From CAMDKS01 sp964402975 (GTDB taxonomy: Bacteria > Bdellovibrionota_B > Oligoflexia > Oligoflexales > RGVZ01): a stretch of 64,000 nt of DNA. Numbering within the stretch: the stretch's first letter is position 1; the number at the start of each line of letters is the position of its first letter. Below are positions 36,200 through 44,867 of the stretch, one piece after another. The translations under genes and the position numbers were made by a program. Under the pieces are notes generated by a model. That model was given only the letters and a program-made list of their open reading frames with translations, made no database searches and was not told the DNA's origin. The stretch covers positions 124,001 to 188,000 of the forward strand of contig CAYOEM010000004.1 of NCBI GenBank assembly GCA_964402975.1, in the 5' to 3' direction.

Positions 36200-37855
36200 T
36201 TAGAATTTTATCGCAAAGCTTCCCTGAAGTCCAAACCCTGTGCGAGGCGTATTCTTTTTGGAGGCTTGCCACGCTTTACCAGGCAGGGCAGCCGCAGCGC
36301 CAAAGCCCAGATCTACTTCTTTTTGGTAGTGATAACTGTAGGTAAGGTCTAGCTCATAGCCCAGATCAGCGCCGTAAAATCCCATAGGCCGCTCGTCCAG
36401 TGTTGAAGAGTTGTAATAGGATACGATGTCAGCCGGAGCCACATCGATCAGGCGACCGCTTATCGCTTTAACCTCGAAATTTCCACTCTCCATATTCTCA
36501 TAGCGGTAGCCAAGGCTATAGACCGCCGCGTTCATGACACGTGTTGGATCAAAAGCTCCGCCCGTATAGTATTTTCCTGAGTTACCGCGGCTGTTAAAGA
36601 ACAGCATCGCGGGATGATAGTTCCGGTGAAATGCCATCGCGCGGGCTCTCTTGTCTCGGCGCGCTTCACCATAAGTTTCGAGCTCATTGGTCTTTTTGCC
36701 GCTGTCTGTGTAGTATCCATCAACGTCACCGGGCGCATATGCATAATCAGAAAATACGATGTGACGACGAAGCGAGCCCTCGTTGAACTCTTCAGGGCCC
36801 AGAGCTGCGCCCGATTTTATAAATGTGTATTCAAGTGATCCTGCGAGACCCATGGCGTTAAGGTTATTAACGGCTGGTGCACCATCAGATGTTCGTTGGC
36901 CCCCCATAGCTACGACAGCTGGATCGGCCGATTTTCCTAAGCGAAATAGTAGCTCATTGCGGAGAGCAAATTTTCCAAAATAAAACCCAGTGTAAAGATC
37001 AAAGAACTTTACGTCCGTTTTTGCGTCCTGAGACAAAATATTGGCAAAATAGATCGAGACCTGCTTTGAGAACGAGCCAGGCGTCTTTGTTTTTAGATCG
37101 TCGTAGTTGATTCCGATGAACAACTGATCCATGTCATCACTGCTATCATTCGGTCCAAATGCTCGCGAACGCGCATTGTAGTCAGCTTCAGCAGACGGGC
37201 TACTTACCGGGCTGTCATATGGATTATTAATCCAAGTCCCCGTTTCTTGCAGTTTATCTATACCAAATGAGAAGCCCAAGTCTTGTTGCTTTTGCATATT
37301 CACGTCGCAGGTAACACCGTCAAAGATCGATGCATCATTATCAAACGGCTTGTCTCCGGAATCTAGAAATGCACCCAAGCCGACATCGCGGCTGCGGCGA
37401 CCTGCGGTCAAGATACAATAGTTGAAGGCATATTTGCCGTAGGCCTCTCTGATGACGGGGCTGTAAGAGCGGTAACCAGTGTCTACTACGCTTTGGCTGC
37501 GTTCGTCACATGAGGTGTCGGCAGGCTGCCCAGGAGTCGTTGAACGACGGGGCTCACAAGTTTTTGGTCGAGCCGTATCGCCCAGGTAAAATCCGCCAGG
37601 ATTGTCAGTAAGCCCAAGTCGCAAATTAAAGCTGGCTCGATCGTTAGCTCGTACTTCCCCTAGGAGGTCAAACGACAAGCGAGTCGCCTGGTACATTCCA
37701 TTATCGGGCTGAAAGTCGGGAGACACTCGGGTCTCGCCCACAAGTCCAACATGACCGCTACCATCAAGAAAGAATGCGTATGACGAATTTGAAAACAAAA
37801 GAGCCGCCGTGGTTGTTGATGCGACAAGGGCGGCGAATGTTTTAAGATGTTTCAT
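36200..37855 (-). CDS. Predicted outer-membrane beta-barrel protein of unknown function
   Basis: A signal peptide ends at about SSYAF (residue 28). The remaining 520 residues are rich in Gly, Asp, Tyr and Asn with alternating hydrophobic strands (SFNLRLGLTDN, LDLTYSYHYQKEVDLGFGAAAAL), and the protein ends in GLQGSFAIKF, the aromatic-terminated last strand expected for barrel insertion. It may be a porin-like channel. Three to four cysteines lie in loops (near 100-115 and 150-180). The gene stands alone between the dapAB operon and ymdB. Confidence 0.75.
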   Translation of the reverse strand: MKHLKTFAALVASTTTAALLFSNSSYAFFLDGSGHVGLVGETRVSPDFQPDNGMYQATRLSFDLLGEVRANDRASFNLRLGLTDNPGGFYLGDTARPKTCEPRRSTTPGQPADTSCDERSQSVVDTGYRSYSPVIREAYGKYAFNYCILTAGRRSRDVGLGAFLDSGDKPFDNDASIFDGVTCDVNMQKQQDLGFSFGIDKLQETGTWINNPYDSPVSSPSAEADYNARSRAFGPNDSSDDMDQLFIGINYDDLKTKTPGSFSKQVSIYFANILSQDAKTDVKFFDLYTGFYFGKFALRNELLFRLGKSADPAVVAMGGQRTSDGAPAVNNLNAMGLAGSLEYTFIKSGAALGPEEFNEGSLRRHIVFSDYAYAPGDVDGYYTDSGKKTNELETYGEARRDKRARAMAFHRNYHPAMLFFNSRGNSGKYYTGGAFDPTRVMNAAVYSLGYRYENMESGNFEVKAISGRLIDVAPADIVSYYNSSTLDERPMGFYGADLGYELDLTYSYHYQKEVDLGFGAAAALPGKAWQASKKNTPRTGFGLQGSFAIKF

Positions 37856-37893
37856 ATTTTGTGCCTCTTAGCGTTGGTTTTCTGACGCTCATA

Positions 37894-38691
37894 TTAACTA
37901 TCTTTTACGGGTAAACGCAACCGATGAACGCCGTGGCAGGCACCGGTTTCCTCACTAATTTCAAATAAAATGCCGTAAAACCAAAGGTCGTTTTTTGCAG
38001 GCTCAAAGCTTTTCTTTTCACCGGTACGCATTCGCCGCACAGCAGCTACGGCGTCAATGCCGATAACACTATCATAGGGCCCCGTCATGCCAATGTCGGT
38101 GACAAAGCCGGTGTGATTTTTAAGTATTCTCTCGTCAGCAGTCGGGACGTGGCTGTGGGTCCCGTAAACGGCTGACAGTCGCCCCGCAAAGTGCTGAGCC
38201 AGGCCCTGCTTTTCGCTGGTGGCCTCAGCATGAATATCCAGAAGGCGAACTTTGCAGTACGAGGGAACCAAATCCAGCATCTTGTCTGCCATGTCAAATG
38301 GCGAGGAGTTTTCACCCTTCATAAATACCTTGCCCAGAAGGTTCATAACAGCAACTCGAACGCCTGACTTAGTTTCCAACAAACGAACGCCTTTTGCGGG
38401 ATCATCCACATTCGACATGTTGGCTGGTAATACGATTTTGGGGTGGTCTTTGAACTCGTGGATGTCCTTTTTATCCATCCAATGGTTACCCATGGTGACG
38501 CAATCAATACCCAGGTTACCGATGAGGTCTTCGAAGATTTTTTTTGTGATACCAAAGCCACCAGCGATGTTCTCGCCGTTCACCACCACAAAGTCAGGCT
38601 GATACTGCTCTCTGAAATGCGCAAGTCCGTGGCTTAGGGCATGGCGCCCTGGCCTGCCAATGACGTCGCCGATCGCGAGGATCTTTATCAC
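37894..38691 (-). CDS. ymdB: YmdB-family metallophosphoesterase
   Basis: A calcineurin-like phosphodiesterase; members hydrolyse 2',3'-cyclic nucleotides or cAMP. Metal ligands: IGDVIGRPGR at the N-terminus, VVNGENIAGG, MGNHWMDK, DIHAEATSEK and YGTHSHVPTADERI, closing with FVTDIGMTGPYDSVIG. Size (265) is exact for the family. It starts with GTG and overlaps the rny stop (GTGA), the same gene pair known from Bacillota, where YmdB and RNase Y are linked in RNA metabolism and biofilm control. Confidence 0.92.
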   Translation of the reverse strand: MIKILAIGDVIGRPGRHALSHGLAHFREQYQPDFVVVNGENIAGGFGITKKIFEDLIGNLGIDCVTMGNHWMDKKDIHEFKDHPKIVLPANMSNVDDPAKGVRLLETKSGVRVAVMNLLGKVFMKGENSSPFDMADKMLDLVPSYCKVRLLDIHAEATSEKQGLAQHFAGRLSAVYGTHSHVPTADERILKNHTGFVTDIGMTGPYDSVIGIDAVAAVRRMRTGEKKSFEPAKNDLWFYGILFEISEETGACHGVHRLRLPVKDS

Positions 38692-40247
38692 TTCGCGTAG
38701 TCCACGAATTTCGATTCTCGAATGACTGTTACTTTCACTTGGCCAGGGAACGTGAGTTCTTGGCGCATTTTGTGAGCGATAGCACTTGAGAGGTCAACAA
38801 CCTGCTGGTCTGTGACTTGCATTGGGTTCACAATCGCATGGACTTCGCGACCAGCCTGGATGACAAAAGCCTCGTTGATTCCGCCGAAATCCCGGACAAC
38901 CTTTTCCATGTCAGAGAGTCGTTTGACATAGGTTTCAAGGATCTCTTTACGAGCTCCCGGCCTGTTACCTGAGAGGCTATTGGCTGCATACAAGACAACG
39001 GCATAAGGCGTTGCGTTGTTTAGGTCTTCTTGGTGGTGCATGCGAACGGCTTCAACCACGTCGGTGGACTCTTGGTAGCGCTGACAGAGCTCAGCTCCGA
39101 TATCAGAGTGATGCCCTTCCGTCTCCTGGTCGACGGCCTTTCCGATGTCGTGCAAAAGACCACAGCGCTTTGCCTTTTTGACGTTGAGACCCATTTCGCC
39201 AGCGATAATTCCGCAGATGTGCGCGGTTTCGATGCTGTGTTGAAGGATGCTCTGCTGTCCGGCGGTTCGATACTTTAGTTTTCCAAGGGCCATGATCAAT
39301 TCGGGGTGTAGATCGGTGATTCCAGTATCAAAACAGGCCTGTTCACCTTGCTCTCTGATGACCAGATCAAATTCGCTTATGACTCGTTTGACCGTTTCAT
39401 CGATGCGCGCGGGGTGAATACGGCCATCACCGATCAGGCGCTCAATGGTTAGTTTTGCAATCTCTCGGCGAACTGGATTGAAGCAGGAGATGATGACCGC
39501 TTCCGGCGTATCATCGATGATCAAATCAACACCGGTGGCCTGTTCGATGGCGCGAATGTTACGGCCCTCACGGCCGATGATGCGGCCTTTTAAGTCTTCA
39601 CTAGGTAATGCCACCACAGTGATGGTGGAGTCACTCACATATTCGCCACTAATGCGTTGCACGGCTAAGCTGACTACGGCTTTGGCACGTCTATCTGCGT
39701 CCTCTTTAGCGGCGGCTTCAATTTGTCGAATGGTTTCCTGAGCGTCTTTTTTCGCTTGGGACTCGAGAGATTTAATGAGTTCTCGCTTAGCTTCCTCTTG
39801 CGACATATTCGCGATGCTTTCAAGGGTCTTACGACTGTTTTCAAGCACGGCTTCACACTCAGCACTGAGCTTTTGGTAGTGCTGCTCTTCAGCCTGGGAT
39901 TTTTTTGATAAGGACTCTAGTTCCTGCTCCCGTCGATCAAGCTGAGAGAGCTTCTTTTCGAGACTCTCTTCTCGACTTTTTATTTTCTGCTCGAGTTTCG
40001 TAATTTCAGTTCGACGCTGGCGAGCTTCCTCTTCAAACGATTGCCTGGAACGGCGACTGTCTTCCTTGGCCTCACGCAAAGCCCCTTTAACCATGTCGTC
40101 TGCTTCGCGGCGAGCGTCATCAAGAACTCGCTGGGAATCAAGTCTTGCTTTTTCAAAGGCTTGCGTAAGTTGCTTCTTGTGGAAATAAACGCCAATAACG
40201 AGCATTCCGATAAGAATGCCGATGATAGCTACGAGAACGGTTGTCAA
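38688..40247 (-). CDS. rny: Ribonuclease Y
   Basis: Membrane-anchored endoribonuclease that initiates mRNA decay. Order: an N-terminal transmembrane helix (residues about 2-22), a long charged coiled coil (25-200), a KH domain with GRIIGREGRNIRAIEQATG (about 220-280) and an HD domain with LLHDIGKAVDQETEGHH (about 350-450). Size (519) is typical. The start is TTG, supported by GGAGG nine bases upstream. A 7-base stem-loop (40262-40282) lies directly upstream of that Shine-Dalgarno. Confidence 0.95.
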   Translation of the reverse strand: MTTVLVAIIGILIGMLVIGVYFHKKQLTQAFEKARLDSQRVLDDARREADDMVKGALREAKEDSRRSRQSFEEEARQRRTEITKLEQKIKSREESLEKKLSQLDRREQELESLSKKSQAEEQHYQKLSAECEAVLENSRKTLESIANMSQEEAKRELIKSLESQAKKDAQETIRQIEAAAKEDADRRAKAVVSLAVQRISGEYVSDSTITVVALPSEDLKGRIIGREGRNIRAIEQATGVDLIIDDTPEAVIISCFNPVRREIAKLTIERLIGDGRIHPARIDETVKRVISEFDLVIREQGEQACFDTGITDLHPELIMALGKLKYRTAGQQSILQHSIETAHICGIIAGEMGLNVKKAKRCGLLHDIGKAVDQETEGHHSDIGAELCQRYQESTDVVEAVRMHHQEDLNNATPYAVVLYAANSLSGNRPGARKEILETYVKRLSDMEKVVRDFGGINEAFVIQAGREVHAIVNPMQVTDQQVVDLSSAIAHKMRQELTFPGQVKVTVIRESKFVDYAK

Positions 40248-40261
40248 TCTAATATCCTCCA

Positions 40262-40282
40262 GTCAATCAAAACTCGATTGAC
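40262..40282 (-). promoter_or_regulatory. Stem-loop just upstream of the rny ribosome-binding site
   Basis: GTCAATC and GATTGAC form a perfect 7-base stem with a 7-base loop. It ends one base from the TGGAGG that serves the TTG start. The position suggests a possible effect on translation or mRNA stability. Confidence 0.45.
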
Positions 40283-40422
40283 GGTCACTTGGTTCGAACG
40301 AAGCGAAACCTCGGTTTTCACTACCCCAGCTGACCTTGGTCAACGGACAAAAGCCTTGGGGGCCTAAGTCCAGCATCATACCCGTGTTGCCCCGGGCTGG
40401 TAAACCTTTAAATATAAGCAAG

Positions 40423-40458
40423 AAACTCAGGCCCCACGGGTGTGGTAAGCCTGAGTTT
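40423..40458 (-). terminator. Probable terminator hairpin downstream of pal
   Basis: AAACTCAGGC (40423-40432) and GCCTGAGTTT (40449-40458) pair over 10 bases, with an inner CCAC/GTGG helix in the loop. On the pal (minus) strand the following bases are T-rich but not a clean run (CTTGCTTATATTT). Confidence 0.55.
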
Positions 40459-40505
40459 TGAGCATCTATTCGATTCTTAACGTCCCCGGTCAGAGACGAA
40501 GGATC

Positions 40506-41006
40506 TTAGTTTCCTGTAATGACGAACTCAGCGCGACGATTTTTGACCCAAGCGTCTTCTGTGTGACCCTGAACAACTGGCTTCTCTTCGCCGTAGCTGA
40601 TGGTTGAGAGTCGTCCGGACTCAACGCCAAGTTGGCTCAAGAAGTTTTTAACGGACTGGGCACGACGCTCGCCAAGGGCTAGGTTGTACTCGACTGTTCC
40701 GCGCTCATCGCAGTGGCCTTGAATCTGTACAGCGGCGCTTTTGTTGGCTTTTAGGCCTTCCGCCATCGCTGTCAGGGTGCTTTGTGCATCGGAGTTAAGA
40801 GTGTAGTCGTCAAAACCAAAGTAAATGGTCGTTGCCTTGAGGTTGGCAGCTGCACCGCTTGGAGACGCTGGAGTTTCTGCTGGGGCTTCTGTGGCTCCTG
40901 CAGTGGGTGCAACGGGCTCAGTGGCCTTTTTCTTGTCATCAGTACAAGAACCAGTAGCGAGAGCGATTACGACAGCAGCTAAAGGTAGAGCAGACTTCAA
41001 AAACAT
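40506..41006 (-). CDS. pal: Peptidoglycan-associated lipoprotein Pal
   Basis: Pal ties the outer membrane to peptidoglycan as part of the Tol-Pal system. The lipoprotein signal ends ALATGSC (about residue 21), an Ala/Pro/Glu-rich linker follows (25-55), then an OmpA-like domain with IYFGFDDYTL, IQGHCDERGTVEYNLALGERRAQSVKNFL and KNRRAEFVI, which contains the diaminopimelate-binding Asp and Arg. ATG preceded by GGAGACACCC. The tol genes are not adjacent here. Confidence 0.93.
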   Translation of the reverse strand: MFLKSALPLAAVVIALATGSCTDDKKKATEPVAPTAGATEAPAETPASPSGAAANLKATTIYFGFDDYTLNSDAQSTLTAMAEGLKANKSAAVQIQGHCDERGTVEYNLALGERRAQSVKNFLSQLGVESGRLSTISYGEEKPVVQGHTEDAWVKNRRAEFVITGN

Positions 41007-41179
41007 CGGGTGTCTCCTAATTTAAGACTCAAAAAATAAAATTTAAAGACCGACAGAGTAGACATACTGACCAAAACTTGCCTTTTGTCTTCCCAGCGCA
41101 TCACGATACTGTGCCTACACTCGCATAAAATTGCAAGGGTTTGGGTGAGAATTTCCGAGGCCTAACGGCCACGATTTGC

Positions 41180-42640
41180 TCAGATTTTTGCCTTCAGGGC
41201 TTCAAGCAGCTTGTATTGAATCCCCGAAAAACTTCCAGCCGACATGAAAATTACTGCGTCACCAGGTTTAATATTATCGATCATTTTATTAAGAAGCTCG
41301 TCATTTGAATTAAAAGCAACCGCTTTTTTACCGATCTCCCCAGCCAGAGCTTCAGTGTTCATTCTTTGCTCAGCGGGGATTCTTTTGTCTTCGGGGCATG
41401 GCCCGATATAAATGGCGTCGGCGAGGCTGAATTTTTTTACGTAGTCTTTTTGAAACGTGTTGCGTCGACTAGTGGCATTTTTAGGCTCAAAAGCCACGTG
41501 AAGTTTTCGTTTTGGGTAAACGGCTTTGAATCCTTCGATCACAAGCCCAACGGCTGTCGGATGGTGCGCAAAATCTTCGAAAACATCCACATCTCCGGCG
41601 TGCCCGAGGTGGTCAAGCCTTCGAGCCACGCTCTTGAACGACTTGATCGCGTTCGACAGACTTGAAGCGTTTACGGGTTTGATGAAGCCGCCCTTTGACA
41701 GGCTCTCGATGGTCGCTACGACCTGAGTCATGTTGGCAAGCATGTGAATACCTGACAGCGTTGTTTCCAGCTGCAGGCGGCCCCATGTTTTCGTGTGAAT
41801 ATCTGCTGACCAAATTTGGGTGCCGCGGTCTTTTTCGCGAGCGCTCCAATCACCAAGCCAAACGTCAGCAGTCTTGTCTTTTCCTGTTGTCGATACTTTG
41901 ATAACCCGGCCATTTGTTTTAATTCTTGAGAGTACACTAACCACTCGGGGGTCATCCCAATTTGCCATGATTGAGCCATCTTTTGGTACAAGTTGCGCTA
42001 CATTTTCAAATTGTTTTTCTATGGCCTCGACGTTTGGATAGATGTCAGCATGATCATACTCAATATTGTTTATGATCAGTTGGTGAGGATGGTAGTGCAG
42101 AAATTTCGGCCCTTTATCAAAAAAGGCTGTATCGTATTCATCTCCTTCAATAACGAAGGTTTTACCTTTGCCTAGACGGAAACTACGAGGGAAGTTGTGT
42201 GGAATTCCACCGATCACAAAACCAGGATCCTCGCCGAGCTCGTTTAAAACGTGGGCCAGAAGTGAGGACGTGGTGGTTTTGCCGTGTGTTCCCGTGACCA
42301 CAACGCCAATACGTTTGGACAAGAACTGATCACCCATGAGCTTAGGAAAACTGGTGTACGGTATGCCGCTACGCAGTAAGGCTTCTAGTTCAACATGGCC
42401 CCTTGATAAAGCATTTGCCGTGACGACCATATCTGGCTTTGCGTTAGTAAGATTCTCCGGCGCATAGGGCGTGAAGACATTAATTTTTAGTTCATCAAGC
42501 ATCGTGGACATCGGAGGGTACATGGCTCCGTCACTCCCAACGACCGTGTAACCAGCTTCTTGGCAAAGCCCGGCTACGGCTGCCATGCCAGTTCCGCCGA
42601 TTCCCATAAAATATATTTTAGCGCCTTGTTTGAGCTCCAT
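41180..42640 (-). CDS. mpl: UDP-N-acetylmuramate:L-alanyl-gamma-D-glutamyl-meso-diaminopimelate ligase
   Basis: Mpl reattaches recycled tripeptide to UDP-MurNAc. It is a Mur ligase with FMGIGGTGMAAVAGL at the N-terminus, the P-loop VTGTHGKTTTSSLL and the Mpl-specific GGIPHNFPRSFRLGKG followed by FVIEGDEYDTAFFDKGPKFLHY, which separates it from MurC. DFAHHPTAV is the third conserved block. The ATG at 42640 has AGAGG upstream; a longer frame to 42772 overlaps ldcA and is not used. It follows ldcA by 19 bases, forming a recycling operon. Confidence 0.95.
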   Translation of the reverse strand: MELKQGAKIYFMGIGGTGMAAVAGLCQEAGYTVVGSDGAMYPPMSTMLDELKINVFTPYAPENLTNAKPDMVVTANALSRGHVELEALLRSGIPYTSFPKLMGDQFLSKRIGVVVTGTHGKTTTSSLLAHVLNELGEDPGFVIGGIPHNFPRSFRLGKGKTFVIEGDEYDTAFFDKGPKFLHYHPHQLIINNIEYDHADIYPNVEAIEKQFENVAQLVPKDGSIMANWDDPRVVSVLSRIKTNGRVIKVSTTGKDKTADVWLGDWSAREKDRGTQIWSADIHTKTWGRLQLETTLSGIHMLANMTQVVATIESLSKGGFIKPVNASSLSNAIKSFKSVARRLDHLGHAGDVDVFEDFAHHPTAVGLVIEGFKAVYPKRKLHVAFEPKNATSRRNTFQKDYVKKFSLADAIYIGPCPEDKRIPAEQRMNTEALAGEIGKKAVAFNSNDELLNKMIDNIKPGDAVIFMSAGSFSGIQYKLLEALKAKI

Positions 42641-42659
42641 GACGTGACCTCTTGCTTGG

Positions 42660-43553
42660 TTATGTGAGGCTTGTCGGCAGCTGCCAAACAAGCTTTTGAT
42701 GTTTAATTTCTGCGTAGGCTCCGAGGACCAGAGGCTGATTTGGGGAGACGTGACCAAATTCTTTGGATGCAAAAGTAGGAATTTTGTATCGACGAGACAC
42801 TTCGTCCAACAAAATTTTAGCTGAGTCAGGAAGCTCTCCGCCTAGATCCGTAAAGCAGCCCAATAACAGTCCGTTGACTCCGCTAAGTAGACCACTTTGC
42901 TGCCATTGATTGAGCATGCGAATGATGCGTCCGGGGTTTTCCCCAATGTCCTCAAAATAAAGAATGTGGTCCTTAAAACTAGCTCGCAAATAGGGCGTGC
43001 CAATGAGGGACGTCAGCACTGACAGGCAGCCACCAAACAGTCGACCCTGAATGCTCGGATTTTTACCGGATACATCTGTGACGTTTAAGCTCAGTGACGT
43101 TATCTTTCCCATTAAAAGATTGACTAACGAGTCGACGTCCGATGTTCCTGATTTTTTCCACGTGACTGTGGCTGGCATGGGTCCATGGATCGACATGCGG
43201 TTTGTCTTCGTATAGAGAGCAGATTGAACGGCACAAACGTCACTAAAGCCAATGATCGGTTTTGGTTTGGCTTTGGCTACCTGATCCCAAGGGACAAGAT
43301 CAAGCAGGTCTGAGGCGCCGTATCCGCCTCGAGCCCACATCACAGCGTCACTGTTTGATTCTAATAAAGCGTTATTTAAGGATTTTGAACGCGCCGCGAT
43401 CGAACCGGCCGTCCAAGACCAGCTGGGGTCTTGAGCGATATCCTCAAAAAGGACTTGAAAACCATACTGTTTGAGTTCAGCAATACGGCCAGCCAAAAGG
43501 CCCTCACGATCAGGGCTTGATGCTTTTATGATCCTTATAGTCCTCACATCCAT
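42660..43553 (-). CDS. ldcA: LD-carboxypeptidase (S66 family)
   Basis: Removes the terminal D-Ala from muropeptide tetrapeptides, giving the tripeptide that Mpl reuses. S66 features: ARGGYGASDLLDLVPW, the nucleophile serine in IGFSDVCAVQSAL, the catalytic glutamate in LYFEDIGENPGRI and the histidine in EFGHVSPNQPLVLG. No signal peptide is present, so it is cytoplasmic as expected. Size (297) is normal. It is the first gene of the ldcA-mpl pair and diverges from the GT9-murF unit. Confidence 0.92.
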   Translation of the reverse strand: MDVRTIRIIKASSPDREGLLAGRIAELKQYGFQVLFEDIAQDPSWSWTAGSIAARSKSLNNALLESNSDAVMWARGGYGASDLLDLVPWDQVAKAKPKPIIGFSDVCAVQSALYTKTNRMSIHGPMPATVTWKKSGTSDVDSLVNLLMGKITSLSLNVTDVSGKNPSIQGRLFGGCLSVLTSLIGTPYLRASFKDHILYFEDIGENPGRIIRMLNQWQQSGLLSGVNGLLLGCFTDLGGELPDSAKILLDEVSRRYKIPTFASKEFGHVSPNQPLVLGAYAEIKHQKLVWQLPTSLT

Positions 43554-43623
43554 GTGAAAACAGTACTCCCAAAGAGAGGCCTTATTGTGAAATAATACCC
43601 GCCTTGATAGTTAGGGGGGTTAG

Positions 43624-43657
43624 TTGACCTCTTTGAATCATCCGCTAGATTAGCGGA
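43624..43657 (+). promoter_or_regulatory. Predicted promoter with operator-like palindrome for GT9-murF
   Basis: TTGACC (43624-43629) and TAGATT (43646-43651) form a weak promoter with 16-base spacing. The -10 sits inside a perfect palindrome, TCCGCTA-GAT-TAGCGGA (43641-43657), a layout expected for a repressor operator. It lies in the divergent region between ldcA-mpl and GT9-murF. Confidence 0.45.
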
Positions 43658-43684
43658 AATGGGGGCAAGCAGCAACGATCCGCC

Positions 43685-43698
43685 TGTGAGCCCTCACA
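43685..43698. promoter_or_regulatory. Second palindrome in the ldcA/GT9 divergent region
   Basis: TGTGAG-CC-CTCACA is a perfect 14-base dyad. It looks like a CRP/FNR-type half-site pair, but the spacing (4 instead of 6) does not fit the CRP consensus. It lies 45 bases before the GT9 start. Confidence 0.35.
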
Positions 43699-43742
43699 TA
43701 AGGTGAGCCGTATGGGTCAGTTTTTAAAACCTGGAACCTTTG

Positions 43743-44867
43743 ATGACATATAATTTCGATTGCCGTTTTTTCTCTGGCTATAAGCCGTGCCAATTTAAGA
43801 GGCCGTGCCCGGGCTGCCCGCACTATAGCCCCGTACGCTCAAGAATTTGCGTCGTATCACTCGAGGCGCTGGGCGCGGTTTTGCGGTCAACGGTTCTACT
43901 TGAGCCGATTCGTAAAAAATTTCCAGGCGCGCACATCACTTGGATCACTTACCCGTCTGCGGCCTCACTACTCGAACACAATCATGAAATCGATCGACTC
44001 ATTGCCGTGGACGGTAAAACCACGCAATTGATTGATCATCTTGAGTTTGATGTGCTGATGTCAGTGGATAAAAGTCTTGAGGCCGGTGCGATCGCCGAGC
44101 GCATCAAGGCGAAGCAAAAACTCGGATTTGGGTTGTCTCGAGAGGGAGTCATTAGGCCTTTTAACAAAGAAGCCGACTATCAGTACCGAGTAGGGCTTGA
44201 TGACGAATTAAAATTCAAAATCAATCAAAAGCCCGAGACGCAGCAAATCACTGAGACCATGGCTATGGAATGGACCCGAAGCGAATATATTCTTGATCTA
44301 ACGTCGGCAGAGAAAACAGAGGTTCAAAAAAGACGGGCCTCTATTCTTCAGCCAGGTACGAGGGGCATTATTGGATACAACACAGGCTGCAGCCTTCTGT
44401 TTCCCTATAAAAAATTTACAGTCGAGAGGGCCATTGAGGTCATCAGCCAGTGGCGGAGAGATTTTCCAGATTTTACGATCGCTCTACTGGGTGGTCGCGA
44501 GGACGAGGAACGTCAAGCAAGAATGAAAGCCGCCTTTGAAAAGGATAGTCTTGTCGTGAATACGCCAACAGTTGGCGGCCTTCGTAGTGGCATTTTGTGG
44601 ATGGACACAGCCGATCTCGTGCTCTCCGGCTGTTCACTTGGCATGCATATTGCGATTGCCCTGAAAAAGCACGTCATCGCATGGTTTGGCGTAAGCTGTT
44701 TACAAGAAGTTGACGTGTATGATCGTGGGGTGCGTATTCAGTCAGATGTGACGTGTTCCCCTTGCTGGAAAAAATCGTGCAGCAACGAGCCAAAGTGCTT
44801 CGACCAAGTGTCACCACAGTTGATCTCTCATGAGACGGCAAAGATTATTAAGGAGCTTAGACTATGA
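43743..44867 (+). CDS. Glycosyltransferase family 9 (heptosyltransferase-like) protein
   Basis: GT9 enzymes add ADP-heptose to lipopolysaccharide core. The fold is recognisable: VVSLEALGAVLRSTVLLEPIRKKFPGAHITWIT at the N-terminus, GYNTGCSLLFPYKKFT mid-protein and VLSGCSLGMHIAIALKKHVIAWFG in the donor-binding half. Cysteines cluster at both ends: DCRFFSGYKPCQFKRPCPGC within the first 35 residues and CSPCWKKSCSNEPKCF near the end. The C-terminal group is common in the family; the N-terminal one is an extra. ATG at 43743 is used (TTG at 43740 is in frame). It overlaps murF by four bases. Confidence 0.8.
   Translation: MTYNFDCRFFSGYKPCQFKRPCPGCPHYSPVRSRICVVSLEALGAVLRSTVLLEPIRKKFPGAHITWITYPSAASLLEHNHEIDRLIAVDGKTTQLIDHLEFDVLMSVDKSLEAGAIAERIKAKQKLGFGLSREGVIRPFNKEADYQYRVGLDDELKFKINQKPETQQITETMAMEWTRSEYILDLTSAEKTEVQKRRASILQPGTRGIIGYNTGCSLLFPYKKFTVERAIEVISQWRRDFPDFTIALLGGREDEERQARMKAAFEKDSLVVNTPTVGGLRSGILWMDTADLVLSGCSLGMHIAIALKKHVIAWFGVSCLQEVDVYDRGVRIQSDVTCSPCWKKSCSNEPKCFDQVSPQLISHETAKIIKELRL

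Noticed and set aside
43685..43698. CRP binding site
   Set aside because: The halves TGTGA and TCACA are separated by four bases rather than six; kept only as an unnamed palindrome.
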